Source: an uncultured Lachnospiraceae bacterium (GTDB lineage: Bacteria > Bacillota > Clostridia > Lachnospirales > Lachnospiraceae). Taken from it: DNA of 64,000 nt. The translations under genes were made by a program, and so were the position numbers. Below, piece after piece: positions 21,442 to 30,176 of this stretch. Numbering within the stretch: position 1 is the first letter of the stretch; each line of letters opens with the position of its first letter. Location of the stretch: assembly GCA_947589305.1 (NCBI GenBank), contig CANQAP010000001.1, forward strand, positions 496,001 through 560,000, given 5' to 3'. Below the pieces are notes generated by a model that made no database searches, was not told the DNA's origin, and was given only the letters and a program-made list of their open reading frames with translations.

Positions 21442-22800
21442 TCACTGCTCCGATAAGGCTTGCACATAGGCTTTAAACATATCTCCGCGTTGTTCATAGT
21501 TAGCAAACTGTCCCCAGCTTGCACAGGCAGGCGATAATAACACGGCATCGCCCTCTTCCGCCAGTCTATAACATGTCTCAACCGCCTTTTCCAGATTATC
21601 TTCCATTATAATATTAGTAAACCCATGTCTCCTCGCCGTGTCGGCAATGAGACCAGCCGTTTGCCCGATCAAAACCAAATACCGTACCTTGCCGTCAAAG
21701 CTTTCAATCCAATCGTCAAAATCCACTCCTTTATCATAGCCGCCCCCGATCAGAAGCGTCGGACGGTTCATTGCCTGTATTCCTTTGATGGCGGCATCCG
21801 GATTGGTGCCTTTGGAGTCATTATAATAAGCCACTCCTTTGACTTCTTTCACAAATTCAATCCGATGTGCAACTCCTTTAAATTCCTTGCACACCTGACG
21901 GATCACATCCACCGGCACCCCCATATAATGAGATATGGCAATGGCAGCCAGATAATTTTCAACATTATGATTACCTAACAGTATCATTTCTCCGGTAGAA
22001 AGTACCGGTACTTCTTTCCCTGCTTCGCGAATCACGATCTGATCCCCTATGAGGCAGACCCCTTCCGACAGTTCCGTCAGACGGCTGAAAAATACCGGTC
22101 TTGCAAGTATCAGATCTGCCATCGCCCTTGTACTTTCGTCATCATAATTCAGAACGCAAACCTGATCTGCCGTCTGATTCATCGTGATCTTGCGTTTTGT
22201 ATCGCGATAACATTCAAGCGTATGATGACGGTCTAAATGATCCGGTGTTATATTTAAGATCGCACTGACATCCGGTTGAAACTCCGCAATAGTCTCCAAC
22301 TGGAAACTACTGATCTCCGCCACCACCATACTATCCTTTGTCGTCGCTCTGGCAATGCTTGTAAACGGCATGCCGATATTTCCTACTGTATATGTATCTG
22401 ATTGCCATGCTTTACAAATCTCTCCAACCATGGTTGTGGTCGTTGTCTTTCCGTTTGTTCCCGTGATCGCGGCAAGTTTTCCCTGTGATGCCTGATACGC
22501 CAATTCGATTTCTCCCCAGATCGGAATGTTTCGTTTACGGAATTCTTCTGTAAACGGCGCTTCGATCGAAATGCCCGGGCTGAGGATCAAAAGGTCGATC
22601 GTATCTAACAACGCCTCTTCTATTTTTCCGATCACGATCCCTATTTTTTCATATTCTTCAAATTGCCGCAGTAGGGCTGGTCTGTCGGTTTTTTCATTTT
22701 GGTCAAACAGAATCACTTCTCCGCCACAGTCTAAGATCAGTTTTGCCGCGCTGATCCCGCTTTTACCGGCTCCTGCCACTACGACTCTTTTGTTGAATTC
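21442..22800 (-). CDS. murD: UDP-N-acetylmuramoylalanine--D-glutamate ligase MurD
   Basis: This cytoplasmic Mur ligase adds D-glutamate to UDP-MurNAc-L-Ala. It has the N-terminal Rossmann motif VVVAGAGKSGISAAKL, the ATP P-loop AITGTNGKTTTTTMV, the motif ILNITPDHLDRH, and a C-terminal domain with GGGYDKGVDF and SPACASWGQFANYEQRG. GGAGG stands 6 bp before the ATG at 22800 (MEFNKRVVV), which I prefer over the ATG at 22845. It lies between mraY and ftsW. MurC, MurE, MurF and MurG are not in this cluster. Confidence 0.96.
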   Translation of the reverse strand, partial: EFNKRVVVAGAGKSGISAAKLILDCGGEVILFDQNEKTDRPALLRQFEEYEKIGIVIGKIEEALLDTIDLLILSPGISIEAPFTEEFRKRNIPIWGEIELAYQASQGKLAAITGTNGKTTTTTMVGEICKAWQSDTYTVGNIGMPFTSIARATTKDSMVVAEISSFQLETIAEFQPDVSAILNITPDHLDRHHTLECYRDTKRKITMNQTADQVCVLNYDDESTRAMADLILARPVFFSRLTELSEGVCLIGDQIVIREAGKEVPVLSTGEMILLGNHNVENYLAAIAISHYMGVPVDVIRQVCKEFKGVAHRIEFVKEVKGVAYYNDSKGTNPDAAIKGIQAMNRPTLLIGGGYDKGVDFDDWIESFDGKVRYLVLIGQTAGLIADTARRHGFTNIIMEDNLEKAVETCYRLAEEGDAVLLSPACASWGQFANYEQRGDMFKAYVQALSEQ

Positions 22801-22896
22801 CATATCATACCTCCGCCTGAACAACCGCTGTCCGCGCTGTTCCATTTCGTTTTATCACTAGCATATTCGTTTTCCGGATTTTTGAGCATGTTTCAT

Positions 22897-23856
22897 TTAG
22901 ATAGCCAGCAGACCAATCAAGCAAAGTATCGTGGTGATAATTGAAAAAATCGCTACCACCTTGGTCTCCGGCCAACCGGATAATTCAAAATGATGATGGA
23001 TCGGCGCCATCTTAAATGGGCGTTTCCCTGTCGTCTTAAACGAAACCACCTGAATGATCACGGATAAGACTTCTACCAAATAGATCAACGCTACGATCGG
23101 GATAAACAACGGCATTTGCAGCACATACGCAGTTGCCGCGACAAAACCGCCCAATGCCAAGGATCCGGTATCGCCCATAAACACTCTGGCTGGATATACG
23201 TTGTATACCAAAAATCCAAGCAGCGCGCCGACCGCAGCACAGGTGATCGGTTCAATCCCTGCTTTCAATCCGATCGCCACCACCGTAAAAAACGTAGCGA
23301 TCAACACGGTCACGGACGAGGCAAGCCCGTCTAAACCGTCCGTAAAATTAGCGCCATTGACCGTACCCAGCACAATAAAAAACAGTAACGGCGCATACCA
23401 AAAACCAACATCCAGATAATAACCATCCCAAAAAGGTATCATCATTTTCGTTCCCAGATCCGTCTGCGTCATGATATAGTAACAAAACACACCGGTCACG
23501 ATAATCTGTAAAGCTAATTTCTGCCATGCGCGCAGTCCTAAAGAACGCTTCAATACCACCTTCAGATAATCATCCAAAAAGCCGATCAGACCGAACCCTA
23601 ACGTCACAAATAAGATTGGCAGGATATCCGGATATTTTTTCACGTAAATCAGCGATGTCACTACTATACTGGATAGAATGATCAATCCACCCATCGTCGG
23701 AGTACCGGATTTTTTTAAGTGGGATTCCGGTCCGTCTTCCCGTACAAACTGACCAAATTTCAATTTTTTTAAAAACGGGATCACTAACGGACTCAGGATC
23801 ACACTGATTCCAAACGATATTAAAACGGGTAAAATCACATCATAATTTAAATTCAT
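22897..23856 (-). CDS. mraY: phospho-N-acetylmuramoyl-pentapeptide transferase MraY
   Basis: This integral membrane enzyme makes lipid I from UDP-MurNAc-pentapeptide and undecaprenyl phosphate. The motifs seen are KKSGTPTMGGLIIL, LIGFLDDYLKV (catalytic aspartates), NGANFTDGLDGLASS, VFMGDTGSLALGG and the histidine motif MAPIHHHFELSGWPE. About ten transmembrane helices are evident. GAGGTG lies 6 bp before the ATG at 23856 (MNLNYDVILP), and the 53 upstream codons of the longer frame overlap the preceding PBP gene and look non-coding. Confidence 0.96.
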   Translation of the reverse strand: MNLNYDVILPVLISFGISVILSPLVIPFLKKLKFGQFVREDGPESHLKKSGTPTMGGLIILSSIVVTSLIYVKKYPDILPILFVTLGFGLIGFLDDYLKVVLKRSLGLRAWQKLALQIIVTGVFCYYIMTQTDLGTKMMIPFWDGYYLDVGFWYAPLLFFIVLGTVNGANFTDGLDGLASSVTVLIATFFTVVAIGLKAGIEPITCAAVGALLGFLVYNVYPARVFMGDTGSLALGGFVAATAYVLQMPLFIPIVALIYLVEVLSVIIQVVSFKTTGKRPFKMAPIHHHFELSGWPETKVVAIFSIITTILCLIGLLAI

Positions 23857-23923
23857 ATTCTGCACCTCGCACTTTCGTACTTTAACTATCCTAGTATAAT
23901 GCTTTTCCCTATGATAATCAAGT

Positions 23924-25681
23924 TTATTCCCCGGCTTCCTGCTGTGCGTCCCCGGCATCATATACCGCTTCCATACCAAGGTAAGGGAGTATATTTTCAT
24001 AAATTCTTTTTGCAACCGGAGCGGCTATCGTACCGCCGTAATATATACCGGTCGGTTCATTGATCAATACCAGCGTGATGACCTGTGGATTGTCCGCCGG
24101 CGCGATCCCGATAAAGGAGGAGATATATTTTCCGTTTCCCCGCGGCAGCTTTTCACTGGTTGCGGTTTTACCTGCGATCCGGTATCCTTCCACCTGCCCT
24201 TTGTTTCCGGTGCCTTCCGCAACGACTGCTTCAAGCAGATCCCGCATCGTAGCAGACGTCTCTTCCGTAATCACAGCGTTTTCTATCGGATACTCATACG
24301 TCTGTATCCGATTGCCCTCCGGATCTTCCACATACATGCCAAAATGCGGCGTGACCAGATTACCGCCGTTGACTACCGCGCTGACCGCCGTGATCAACTG
24401 CATCGGCGTGATCTGAAACGACTGTCCGAAAGACATGATCGCCAAATCTACATCTTTTACCTCATCCTGCGGGTGCATGATAGACGTAGCTTCTCCGGGC
24501 AGATCAATGCCGGTTCGCGTCATCAGCCCCAAGCGGTCATACGTATGATACATATCCTCTACACCGACCCGAAGCCCTACATCCATAAAGACCGGGTTAC
24601 AGGAATTCATGATGCCCTGCCGGAATGTTTCCACACCGTGACCGGTCGTTTTGTGACAGCGAATGGTCCGATCCCCTACGATCCGGTATCCCGGACAGGA
24701 AAATGTATCTTCTACGGATAATACTCCTTTTTCAAATGCTGCTGTTGCCGTCACCGTTTTAAAGATCGAACCGGGTTCGTACGTATCGTTAATGCAAAAA
24801 TTACGCCACATCCGATTCAGCGCGTCCTGTTTTTCTTCTTCCGTATTATATACGGCATCTATGTTTAAGGTATATGGATCATTCAAATTATATTCCGGCG
24901 CATTCACCATCGCATAAATCTCGCCGTTTTGCGGATTCATCACAATGATCGACACCCCGATCGCTTCTTTCGCGATCAATGTCTTTTCTGCTTCCTGCTG
25001 CACATAGGATTGAATATTGGCATCTATGGAAATATACAGATCGTTTCCTGCGACCGGTTCCTGTCTGGACTCTGCCGTATTTTCCAATTCAATCCCATTG
25101 GCATCGGTCAACGTCAGAATATAACCGTCCGTTCCTTGAAGTACACTATCATACTCCACTTCCAGTCCTACGATCCCCTGATTGTCCGAACCTGTAAAGC
25201 CCAACACTTTCGATGCCATATCGTCAAACGGATAATACCGTTTATAATCTTCATCCACCATGACGCCGTCGAGATGATACGCCCGGATCGCATCGGCGAT
25301 CGCTTTATCCACATTACTTTTGATTTTCTCTCTTGAAGAAACTTTCTCCACTTTGCTGCGGATATCTTCTTCCGATAGATTCAATTCTCTGCTCAATACT
25401 TCAATGACCTGTTCCGGATCCGTGATCTGGCTGTGAATCACCGAAATCGTACATACCGGACGATTACCGGCAAGCACGACGCCATTCCGGTCGAAAATCC
25501 TGCCGCGCGGCGCTTTGATCGCACGTTCCCGTTCATGAAGAGCCTGTGCTTTTGCCGAATAATATGCACTCTGACCAATCATGATATATCCCAGCCTGCC
25601 GACTAAAAACATGGCTGCGGCAAAAATGATGCAGAACATCACAAGTACCTTTTTTCGGTTATAGGTTTTGACTCCTTCCAT
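23924..25681 (-). CDS. class B penicillin-binding protein (SpoVD/PBP2-like)
   Basis: A bitopic transpeptidase of 585 residues: a single N-terminal membrane helix (VLVMFCIIFAAAMFLVGRLGYIM), a PBP dimer domain beginning RAIKAPRGRIFDRNG, and a transpeptidase domain with the active-site serine in EPGSIFKTV (SxxK) and the SCN motif in MNSCNPVF. The third motif, usually KTG, reads KTAT in IAGKTATSEKLPRGNGKY. No PASTA repeats follow, unlike Bacillus SpoVD. With a spore-former and two consecutive PBP genes in the dcw cluster, one is probably the vegetative FtsI/PBP2B and the other SpoVD; I cannot say which by sequence alone. It ends just before mraY. Confidence 0.9.
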   Translation of the reverse strand: MEGVKTYNRKKVLVMFCIIFAAAMFLVGRLGYIMIGQSAYYSAKAQALHERERAIKAPRGRIFDRNGVVLAGNRPVCTISVIHSQITDPEQVIEVLSRELNLSEEDIRSKVEKVSSREKIKSNVDKAIADAIRAYHLDGVMVDEDYKRYYPFDDMASKVLGFTGSDNQGIVGLEVEYDSVLQGTDGYILTLTDANGIELENTAESRQEPVAGNDLYISIDANIQSYVQQEAEKTLIAKEAIGVSIIVMNPQNGEIYAMVNAPEYNLNDPYTLNIDAVYNTEEEKQDALNRMWRNFCINDTYEPGSIFKTVTATAAFEKGVLSVEDTFSCPGYRIVGDRTIRCHKTTGHGVETFRQGIMNSCNPVFMDVGLRVGVEDMYHTYDRLGLMTRTGIDLPGEATSIMHPQDEVKDVDLAIMSFGQSFQITPMQLITAVSAVVNGGNLVTPHFGMYVEDPEGNRIQTYEYPIENAVITEETSATMRDLLEAVVAEGTGNKGQVEGYRIAGKTATSEKLPRGNGKYISSFIGIAPADNPQVITLVLINEPTGIYYGGTIAAPVAKRIYENILPYLGMEAVYDAGDAQQEAGE

Positions 25682-25750
25682 ATCGCCAATCTTTCATCAT
25701 TATCTGTATAGTATACGTCGTTTGCCCAAGCGATATGAATGGATTTCTTG

Positions 25751-27919
25751 TTATTCTGACGGTTCCCCGTCCGGTAACGGCGCTTCGGATACCGGTTCCT
25801 CTTGGGTGGATGTATCTCCGTTTTCTTCCGTCGTCGCCTCGCTGTCTTCCGATTGAATCGGGGTCGCGATCTCGTCAACGATCGTGCTTCCGTCATCCAC
25901 GCTGGTGCTACTTTGGAACACATTCATATATGGCAGAACTTCCGCAAAGATATCATGCGCGATCAAAGACGCCGCGCCGCTATGGGATTGATCCGCCTCA
26001 TGAGGTTCATCCACGGTGACATATAAGACGATCTGTGGTTTTTCTACCGGAGCGAACCCAATAAACGAAATCAAATACTTGTCATTTCCTCTCGGCAGTT
26101 TTTCTGCCGTTCCCGTCTTTCCTCCAATGGTGTATCCGTCTATCCTTGCCCGCTTTCCGGTACCGGTCTCTACCGTATGATACATATATTCCCGCAGTAA
26201 AGCGGAAGTCTCCTCGGAAACCGTCTTCCGCAAGACGGTCGGTTCAAAATTCGTAATAACCGCACCGTTTTCATTAACGATCTGTTTCATGACGTGCGGC
26301 TCAAAATAATCGCCGCCGTTGATCAGAGAACAAAAGGCGGTCCCAAGCTGTATCATAGATACGTTTTGTCCCTGCCCAAACGAAGAAGTCGCCTGTTCCA
26401 TCGGATTTAATTGCTCTTCGGTAAAGATGATGCCCGTGGCTTCACCCGGTAAATCTACATAGGTTTTTCCGCCAAATCCAAACATCTTTTCATATTTATA
26501 GAAAGTCGCCGTGCCTTCTTTTTGTGCGATCTGCATCAGTGCTACGTTGCAGGACTGCATGATCGCCTGTTCTACGGTCACTTCTCCGTGTCCGCTTGTT
26601 TGATGGCAATTAACCGGTTTTATTCCCTCCACCACCGTGTAATTACCGCCGCAGAAGTATACATCCCCATCATGGATCGCATCTTCTTCCAAGGCTGCGG
26701 CAACCGTGAACGGCTTAAAGGTCGATCCCGGTTCAAATGTATCGCTGATCGCATAGTTACGCCAAACCTGATTCAATGCGCTTAACCGCTCGTCATCTGT
26801 CAACTGCGCCGCTACTTCCTCGCCGCTTGCGCCTGAGATGATAGTAGTGACCGGTTCCGGTTGCGTTGATGGCTCTCCGTTTTCTTCCGTCGTCCCGTCA
26901 TCTCCCTGTTCCGTTGAAGTCTCGTCCGTAACGGTCTCGGTCGATGCTTCTGTGACACGTTCAAAGGAAAACGAACCGTCACCATTGTCAAACTGATAAT
27001 AGATCGCTTGTTCATCATACGGCTGATTGCAGTTAAAGGTGTGCGCGTTTGCGATCGCCAAGATCTCCCCATTGCGCGGATCCATTGCCAGTACCGACAC
27101 ATTTTTTGCCCCGGTTTCCGTCATGAATTCGGCAATCTGCTTTTCAACCATCATCTGAATATTTGCATCCAAAGTCGTAACGACCGAGTATCCGTTGACC
27201 GGTTCCCGAATCGTCCGCTGTAACGTCTGTTCGCTGGTCAGGTATCCATATTGCCTGCCTTCCACTCCGTTTAATTCTTCATTATAGTATAATTCGATGC
27301 CGGAATTTCCTACATTACCGCTGGCTGTAAATCCTAAAACCTGACAAGCCAATGTATCATACGGATAATATCTTTGGTATTCATCTTCCAGCCAGACGCC
27401 GACTACTTCCTGTCCCATATCTGTTTCCAGATATTCATTGAAAGGTTCCACGGTTTCGTAAGAAAGTTTCCTTATCATAATCTTATAGAGAGAATTTTCA
27501 TCTTCCAACGCAGCCGCAATCTCTTCGTCCGTCAGAGGAAAATATGTCTTTAGCGCAGCGATCGTCACTTCTTTTTTTGTTGTGACAGCACCGCTTTCTG
27601 TCTCGACTTTCTTGTCCCCTTCTTCCAAAATGATTTTCGGTTCTATGATCAGGTTATATACTTTGACGCTGGTAGCCAATTCCGTACCGTTTCGGTCCAA
27701 AATGTCTCCCCTTCTGTACGGCAGATCCAGACTGTCATACCGCTGCTGCGACAACACGCGTTTTTCATATTCCACACCCTTCTTCTGTTCGATCAAGACC
27801 AGTCTGGATAAAACGACAATAAAGCCGACTAGCACGATTCCGCACATTACCGTCAGCTTTATCTTCATTCTATGTAGGAATTTTTTCTTTACCTTGCGTT
27901 TTTTTCTCTGTTGAGCCAT
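25751..27919 (-). CDS. class B penicillin-binding protein with acidic linker insertions (FtsI/PBP2B-like)
   Basis: This 722-residue protein has a basic N-terminus, one membrane helix (VMCGIVLVGFIVVLSRLVL), a dimerisation domain with YRRGDILDRNGTELA, and a transpeptidase domain with EPGSTFKPF, SCNVALM and GGKTGTAEKLPRG, so all three catalytic motifs are standard. Two low-complexity acidic/threonine segments stand out: one of about 50 residues inserted in the early transpeptidase domain (TEASTETVTDETSTEQGDD and onward), and a similar C-terminal tail. The two share the phrase TEENG-x2-STQ-x-EPV, pointing to a duplication. It lies directly downstream of the ftsL-like gene, where ftsI normally is. 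Its length exceeds a typical FtsI because of these segments. Confidence 0.9.
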   Translation of the reverse strand: MAQQRKKRKVKKKFLHRMKIKLTVMCGIVLVGFIVVLSRLVLIEQKKGVEYEKRVLSQQRYDSLDLPYRRGDILDRNGTELATSVKVYNLIIEPKIILEEGDKKVETESGAVTTKKEVTIAALKTYFPLTDEEIAAALEDENSLYKIMIRKLSYETVEPFNEYLETDMGQEVVGVWLEDEYQRYYPYDTLACQVLGFTASGNVGNSGIELYYNEELNGVEGRQYGYLTSEQTLQRTIREPVNGYSVVTTLDANIQMMVEKQIAEFMTETGAKNVSVLAMDPRNGEILAIANAHTFNCNQPYDEQAIYYQFDNGDGSFSFERVTEASTETVTDETSTEQGDDGTTEENGEPSTQPEPVTTIISGASGEEVAAQLTDDERLSALNQVWRNYAISDTFEPGSTFKPFTVAAALEEDAIHDGDVYFCGGNYTVVEGIKPVNCHQTSGHGEVTVEQAIMQSCNVALMQIAQKEGTATFYKYEKMFGFGGKTYVDLPGEATGIIFTEEQLNPMEQATSSFGQGQNVSMIQLGTAFCSLINGGDYFEPHVMKQIVNENGAVITNFEPTVLRKTVSEETSALLREYMYHTVETGTGKRARIDGYTIGGKTGTAEKLPRGNDKYLISFIGFAPVEKPQIVLYVTVDEPHEADQSHSGAASLIAHDIFAEVLPYMNVFQSSTSVDDGSTIVDEIATPIQSEDSEATTEENGDTSTQEEPVSEAPLPDGEPSE

Positions 27920-27979
27920 TTTTGTTCTCCTGTTTTGTCTCTCGAATCACACTCACCCAAGGTCTGTTTTACAAACCGT

Positions 27980-28468
27980 TCATCTGAGCGCCGGCACATC
28001 CCGATACTGTCTTACATAGTCGGATTGCGTGAGGTTATAATATACAACCTGTCCTTCTGTCGGATACACCATTCCCAACCGATTAATCGCCGTTTCCCGA
28101 ATCTGTTCCAGATCCACGCTGTTATTGATTCTGGTCTCGTACGCATTGTTCTCATCCGTCAGCGTCTCCAATTCGGACTGTAATGCCATGATGCTATCAT
28201 TCTGTGCAGATACTTTTGCCTGCATGGATAACATCAACGTACAGGAAAACAACGTAGCGACCACGGAAAACGCCAAAAAGACTGCAAATGCAGGATTCAT
28301 AGCCAGCTTTAAGCCTTTCTGCGGTCTGTGCTTCCGAACTTTGGCATAATCCGGAAGCTCCTGCTCCGGTCTGCGTTCCGGTTGAATATACTCTGGTTGT
28401 GCCATCAGCTTACGGGCAGCCGTTCCTGCAGTATAATATTGTGTATACGCTTGTCTGTCTTCTCTCAT
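27980..28468 (-). CDS. ftsL: FtsL/DivIC-like septum protein
   Basis: A 162-residue bitopic protein: a cytoplasmic basic stretch, a membrane helix near residues 58-80 (NPAFAVFLAFSVVATLFSCTLML), and a short periplasmic coiled coil (QNDSIMALQSELETLTDENNAYETRI) ending with the motif LEQIRETAINRLGMVYPTEGQVVYY. This is the layout of FtsL/DivIC septum-formation proteins. Sequence conservation in the family is low; position between rsmH and the first PBP gene is the strongest evidence for FtsL. It would form the Q-L-B complex with DivIB. Confidence 0.82.
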   Translation of the reverse strand: MREDRQAYTQYYTAGTAARKLMAQPEYIQPERRPEQELPDYAKVRKHRPQKGLKLAMNPAFAVFLAFSVVATLFSCTLMLSMQAKVSAQNDSIMALQSELETLTDENNAYETRINNSVDLEQIRETAINRLGMVYPTEGQVVYYNLTQSDYVRQYRDVPALR

Positions 28469-28486
28469 TGATTCTCCATCTTTCTG

Positions 28487-29422
28487 TTATATTTTTTCAA
28501 ACACCCGAAGCTTGGAACTCTTCGAGCGTGAGTTCTCTTTCAGTTCTTGTTCCTGCGGAACGATCGGTTTCTTCGTGATAATGGTCCCGCGAGGTTTTTT
28601 CCCGCATGTACACACCGGAAAATCCGGCGGACAGGTACATGGATGTTCATTTCTCTTAAAATTGTTCTTAACGATTCGATCTTCCAGCGAATGAAATGTG
28701 ATCACGCAGAGTCTGCCTTTTGGATTCAGCAGGTCGATCATTCCGTCTAAAGACTGCTCCAGTATCTCTAATTCATGATTTAATTCAATGCGGATCGCCT
28801 GATATGTGCGTTTGGACGGATGACCTCCCGTCATGCGCGCTTTTGCCGGGATCGCTTCTTTTATCACCGCATTCAATTCATCTGTCGTTTCGATCGGCTT
28901 GTTTTCTCTTGCCTGAACAATATGCCTTGCGATATTCTTCGCAAACCGTTCCTCTCCGTACTCACGAATCACTCGAAACAGTTCCGATTCGCTGTATCCG
29001 TTGACAATATCCCTTGCGGTCTTTTGCTGTCTCTGATCCATACGCATGTCCAACGGAGCCGGTTCCCGATAGGTAAATCCTCTGCCTGCAGTGTCCAACT
29101 GATAAGAGGATACTCCCAGATCCAGCAGAATACCGTCTACACCAGTAATTCCCAGTTTCCGTATATCGGACACCATATTGGAATAATTGTCCCGAAGGAT
29201 CGTGACCTTATCCCCGTATGGTTTCAAACGTTGTGAAGCGGTTCGAATGGCATCCTCGTCCTGATCCAAACCGATGAATCTTCCCTGAGCTGACAACCGG
29301 CTGCAGACAACACTGGCATGTCCCGCTCCGCCCACGGTTCCGTCCACATAAATCCCATCCGGACGTATGTTCAGACAATCGATCGTCTCATTCAGCAATA
29401 CGGGTTTGTGTACAAATTCCAT
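28487..29422 (-). CDS. rsmH: 16S rRNA m4C1402 methyltransferase RsmH (MraW)
   Basis: The 311-residue protein carries the RsmH motifs [25 protein letters not shown] (AdoMet binding), [32 protein letters not shown] and [17 protein letters not shown], then cysteines in [16 protein letters not shown]. It N4-methylates C1402 of 16S rRNA. It starts 10 bp after mraZ and precedes ftsL, the universal order at the head of dcw clusters. Confidence 0.97.
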   Translation of the reverse strand: MEFVHKPVLLNETIDCLNIRPDGIYVDGTVGGAGHASVVCSRLSAQGRFIGLDQDEDAIRTASQRLKPYGDKVTILRDNYSNMVSDIRKLGITGVDGILLDLGVSSYQLDTAGRGFTYREPAPLDMRMDQRQQKTARDIVNGYSESELFRVIREYGEERFAKNIARHIVQARENKPIETTDELNAVIKEAIPAKARMTGGHPSKRTYQAIRIELNHELEILEQSLDGMIDLLNPKGRLCVITFHSLEDRIVKNNFKRNEHPCTCPPDFPVCTCGKKPRGTIITKKPIVPQEQELKENSRSKSSKLRVFEKI

Positions 29423-29431
29423 AGCCGCCTC

Positions 29432-29878
29432 CTAGAATTCAATTCCCAGCGCTTCCAAATCTTCCACAATCTCGTCCATATTCTCTGCAATTTCCAGATT
29501 CCGCTGATTCCAGATGTCAAGATCCCATATTTCAATCCGTTCTATATTTCCTACAATGGCTACTTCTTTTGTGATTCCGGCAAAGTCACGTAAAATCTGC
29601 GGCAACAAGATCCTTCCCTGACTGTCCAATTCGCAATCTACCGCTCCAGCCACAAAGAAATCCTTGGTCTGTCTCGCCCGCTTATTCAGAGTCGGTAATT
29701 TTCTCAGCTTTTCCTGAAACTCGTCCCATTCCTTCTCCGGATAACCATACAGGCATCCGTCCAGACCTTTCGTGACTACAAACGTATCCCCCAACTGTTC
29801 CCGCAGCTTGGTCGGAATAATCAGTCTGCCCTTCGCATCAACGCTATGATTAAATTGTCCCTTTAATCCTGTGGACAT
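29432..29878 (-). CDS. mraZ: transcriptional regulator MraZ
   Basis: The 148-residue protein contains two SpoVT/AbrB-like repeats, each with the D-x-x-GR motif: HSVDAKGRLIIPTKLRE and CELDSQGRILLPQILRD. MraZ is a ring-forming DNA-binding protein that regulates its own dcw cluster. GGAGGAAGG ahead of the ATG at 29878 (MSTGLKGQF) decides the start; the frame open from 29926 would read through the operator DNA. It is the first gene of the cluster, with four clear MraZ-type boxes at 10-bp phasing immediately upstream. Confidence 0.95.
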   Translation of the reverse strand: MSTGLKGQFNHSVDAKGRLIIPTKLREQLGDTFVVTKGLDGCLYGYPEKEWDEFQEKLRKLPTLNKRARQTKDFFVAGAVDCELDSQGRILLPQILRDFAGITKEVAIVGNIERIEIWDLDIWNQRNLEIAENMDEIVEDLEALGIEF

Positions 29879-29890
29879 CTGTTTTCCTTC

Positions 29891-29950
29891 CTCCACTCTG
29901 CCGTGAAATTCTCCACTTCGTGGCACAAATCACCACTTTTCACCACTCAT
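29891..29950 (-). promoter_or_regulatory. MraZ-box array at 10-bp phasing
   Basis: Read on the minus strand, six consecutive 10-bp units span this stretch. Four carry the core AGTGG followed by T or A and then G (units beginning at 29950, 29940, 29920 and 29900). The two remaining units keep the phase but have degenerate cores. MraZ is known to bind direct repeats spaced one helical turn apart upstream of mraZ, so this is the likely autoregulatory operator. Confidence 0.8.
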
Positions 29951-29956
29951 AGTGCT

Positions 29957-29985
29957 ATTTTATATTATTTATAATGGAATTTCAA
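29957..29985 (-). promoter_or_regulatory. mraZ/dcw promoter
   Basis: On the minus strand TTGAAA (29985-29980), 17-bp spacer, TAAAAT (29962-29957), just upstream of the MraZ boxes, so bound MraZ would sit over the transcription start and downstream DNA. Confidence 0.7.
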
Positions 29986-30070
29986 GTACGGAAACTCGCA
30001 AATTCACAAAATGTTCGCGTTAAATTGCATAAAGTTTTTGTCGTATTTTTGTGCAAATGCACTAAAAAAA

Positions 30071-30095
30071 GAACCGATAATGTCGGTTCTTTTTT
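30071..30095. terminator. bidirectional terminator between mraZ and lgt
   Basis: GAACCGA and TCGGTTC form a 7-bp stem with a 5-base loop, flanked by A-runs on the left and T-runs on the right, so it can end transcripts in both directions. It probably terminates lgt, about 80 bp downstream of its stop. Confidence 0.85.
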
Positions 30096-30176
30096 AAAAA
30101 ATCACTATATTTTGTTAATTGGTTGTTTTAATAGCACTATATCTTGTGTTTTTATGGTCTGATTCTATTTTGTCTC

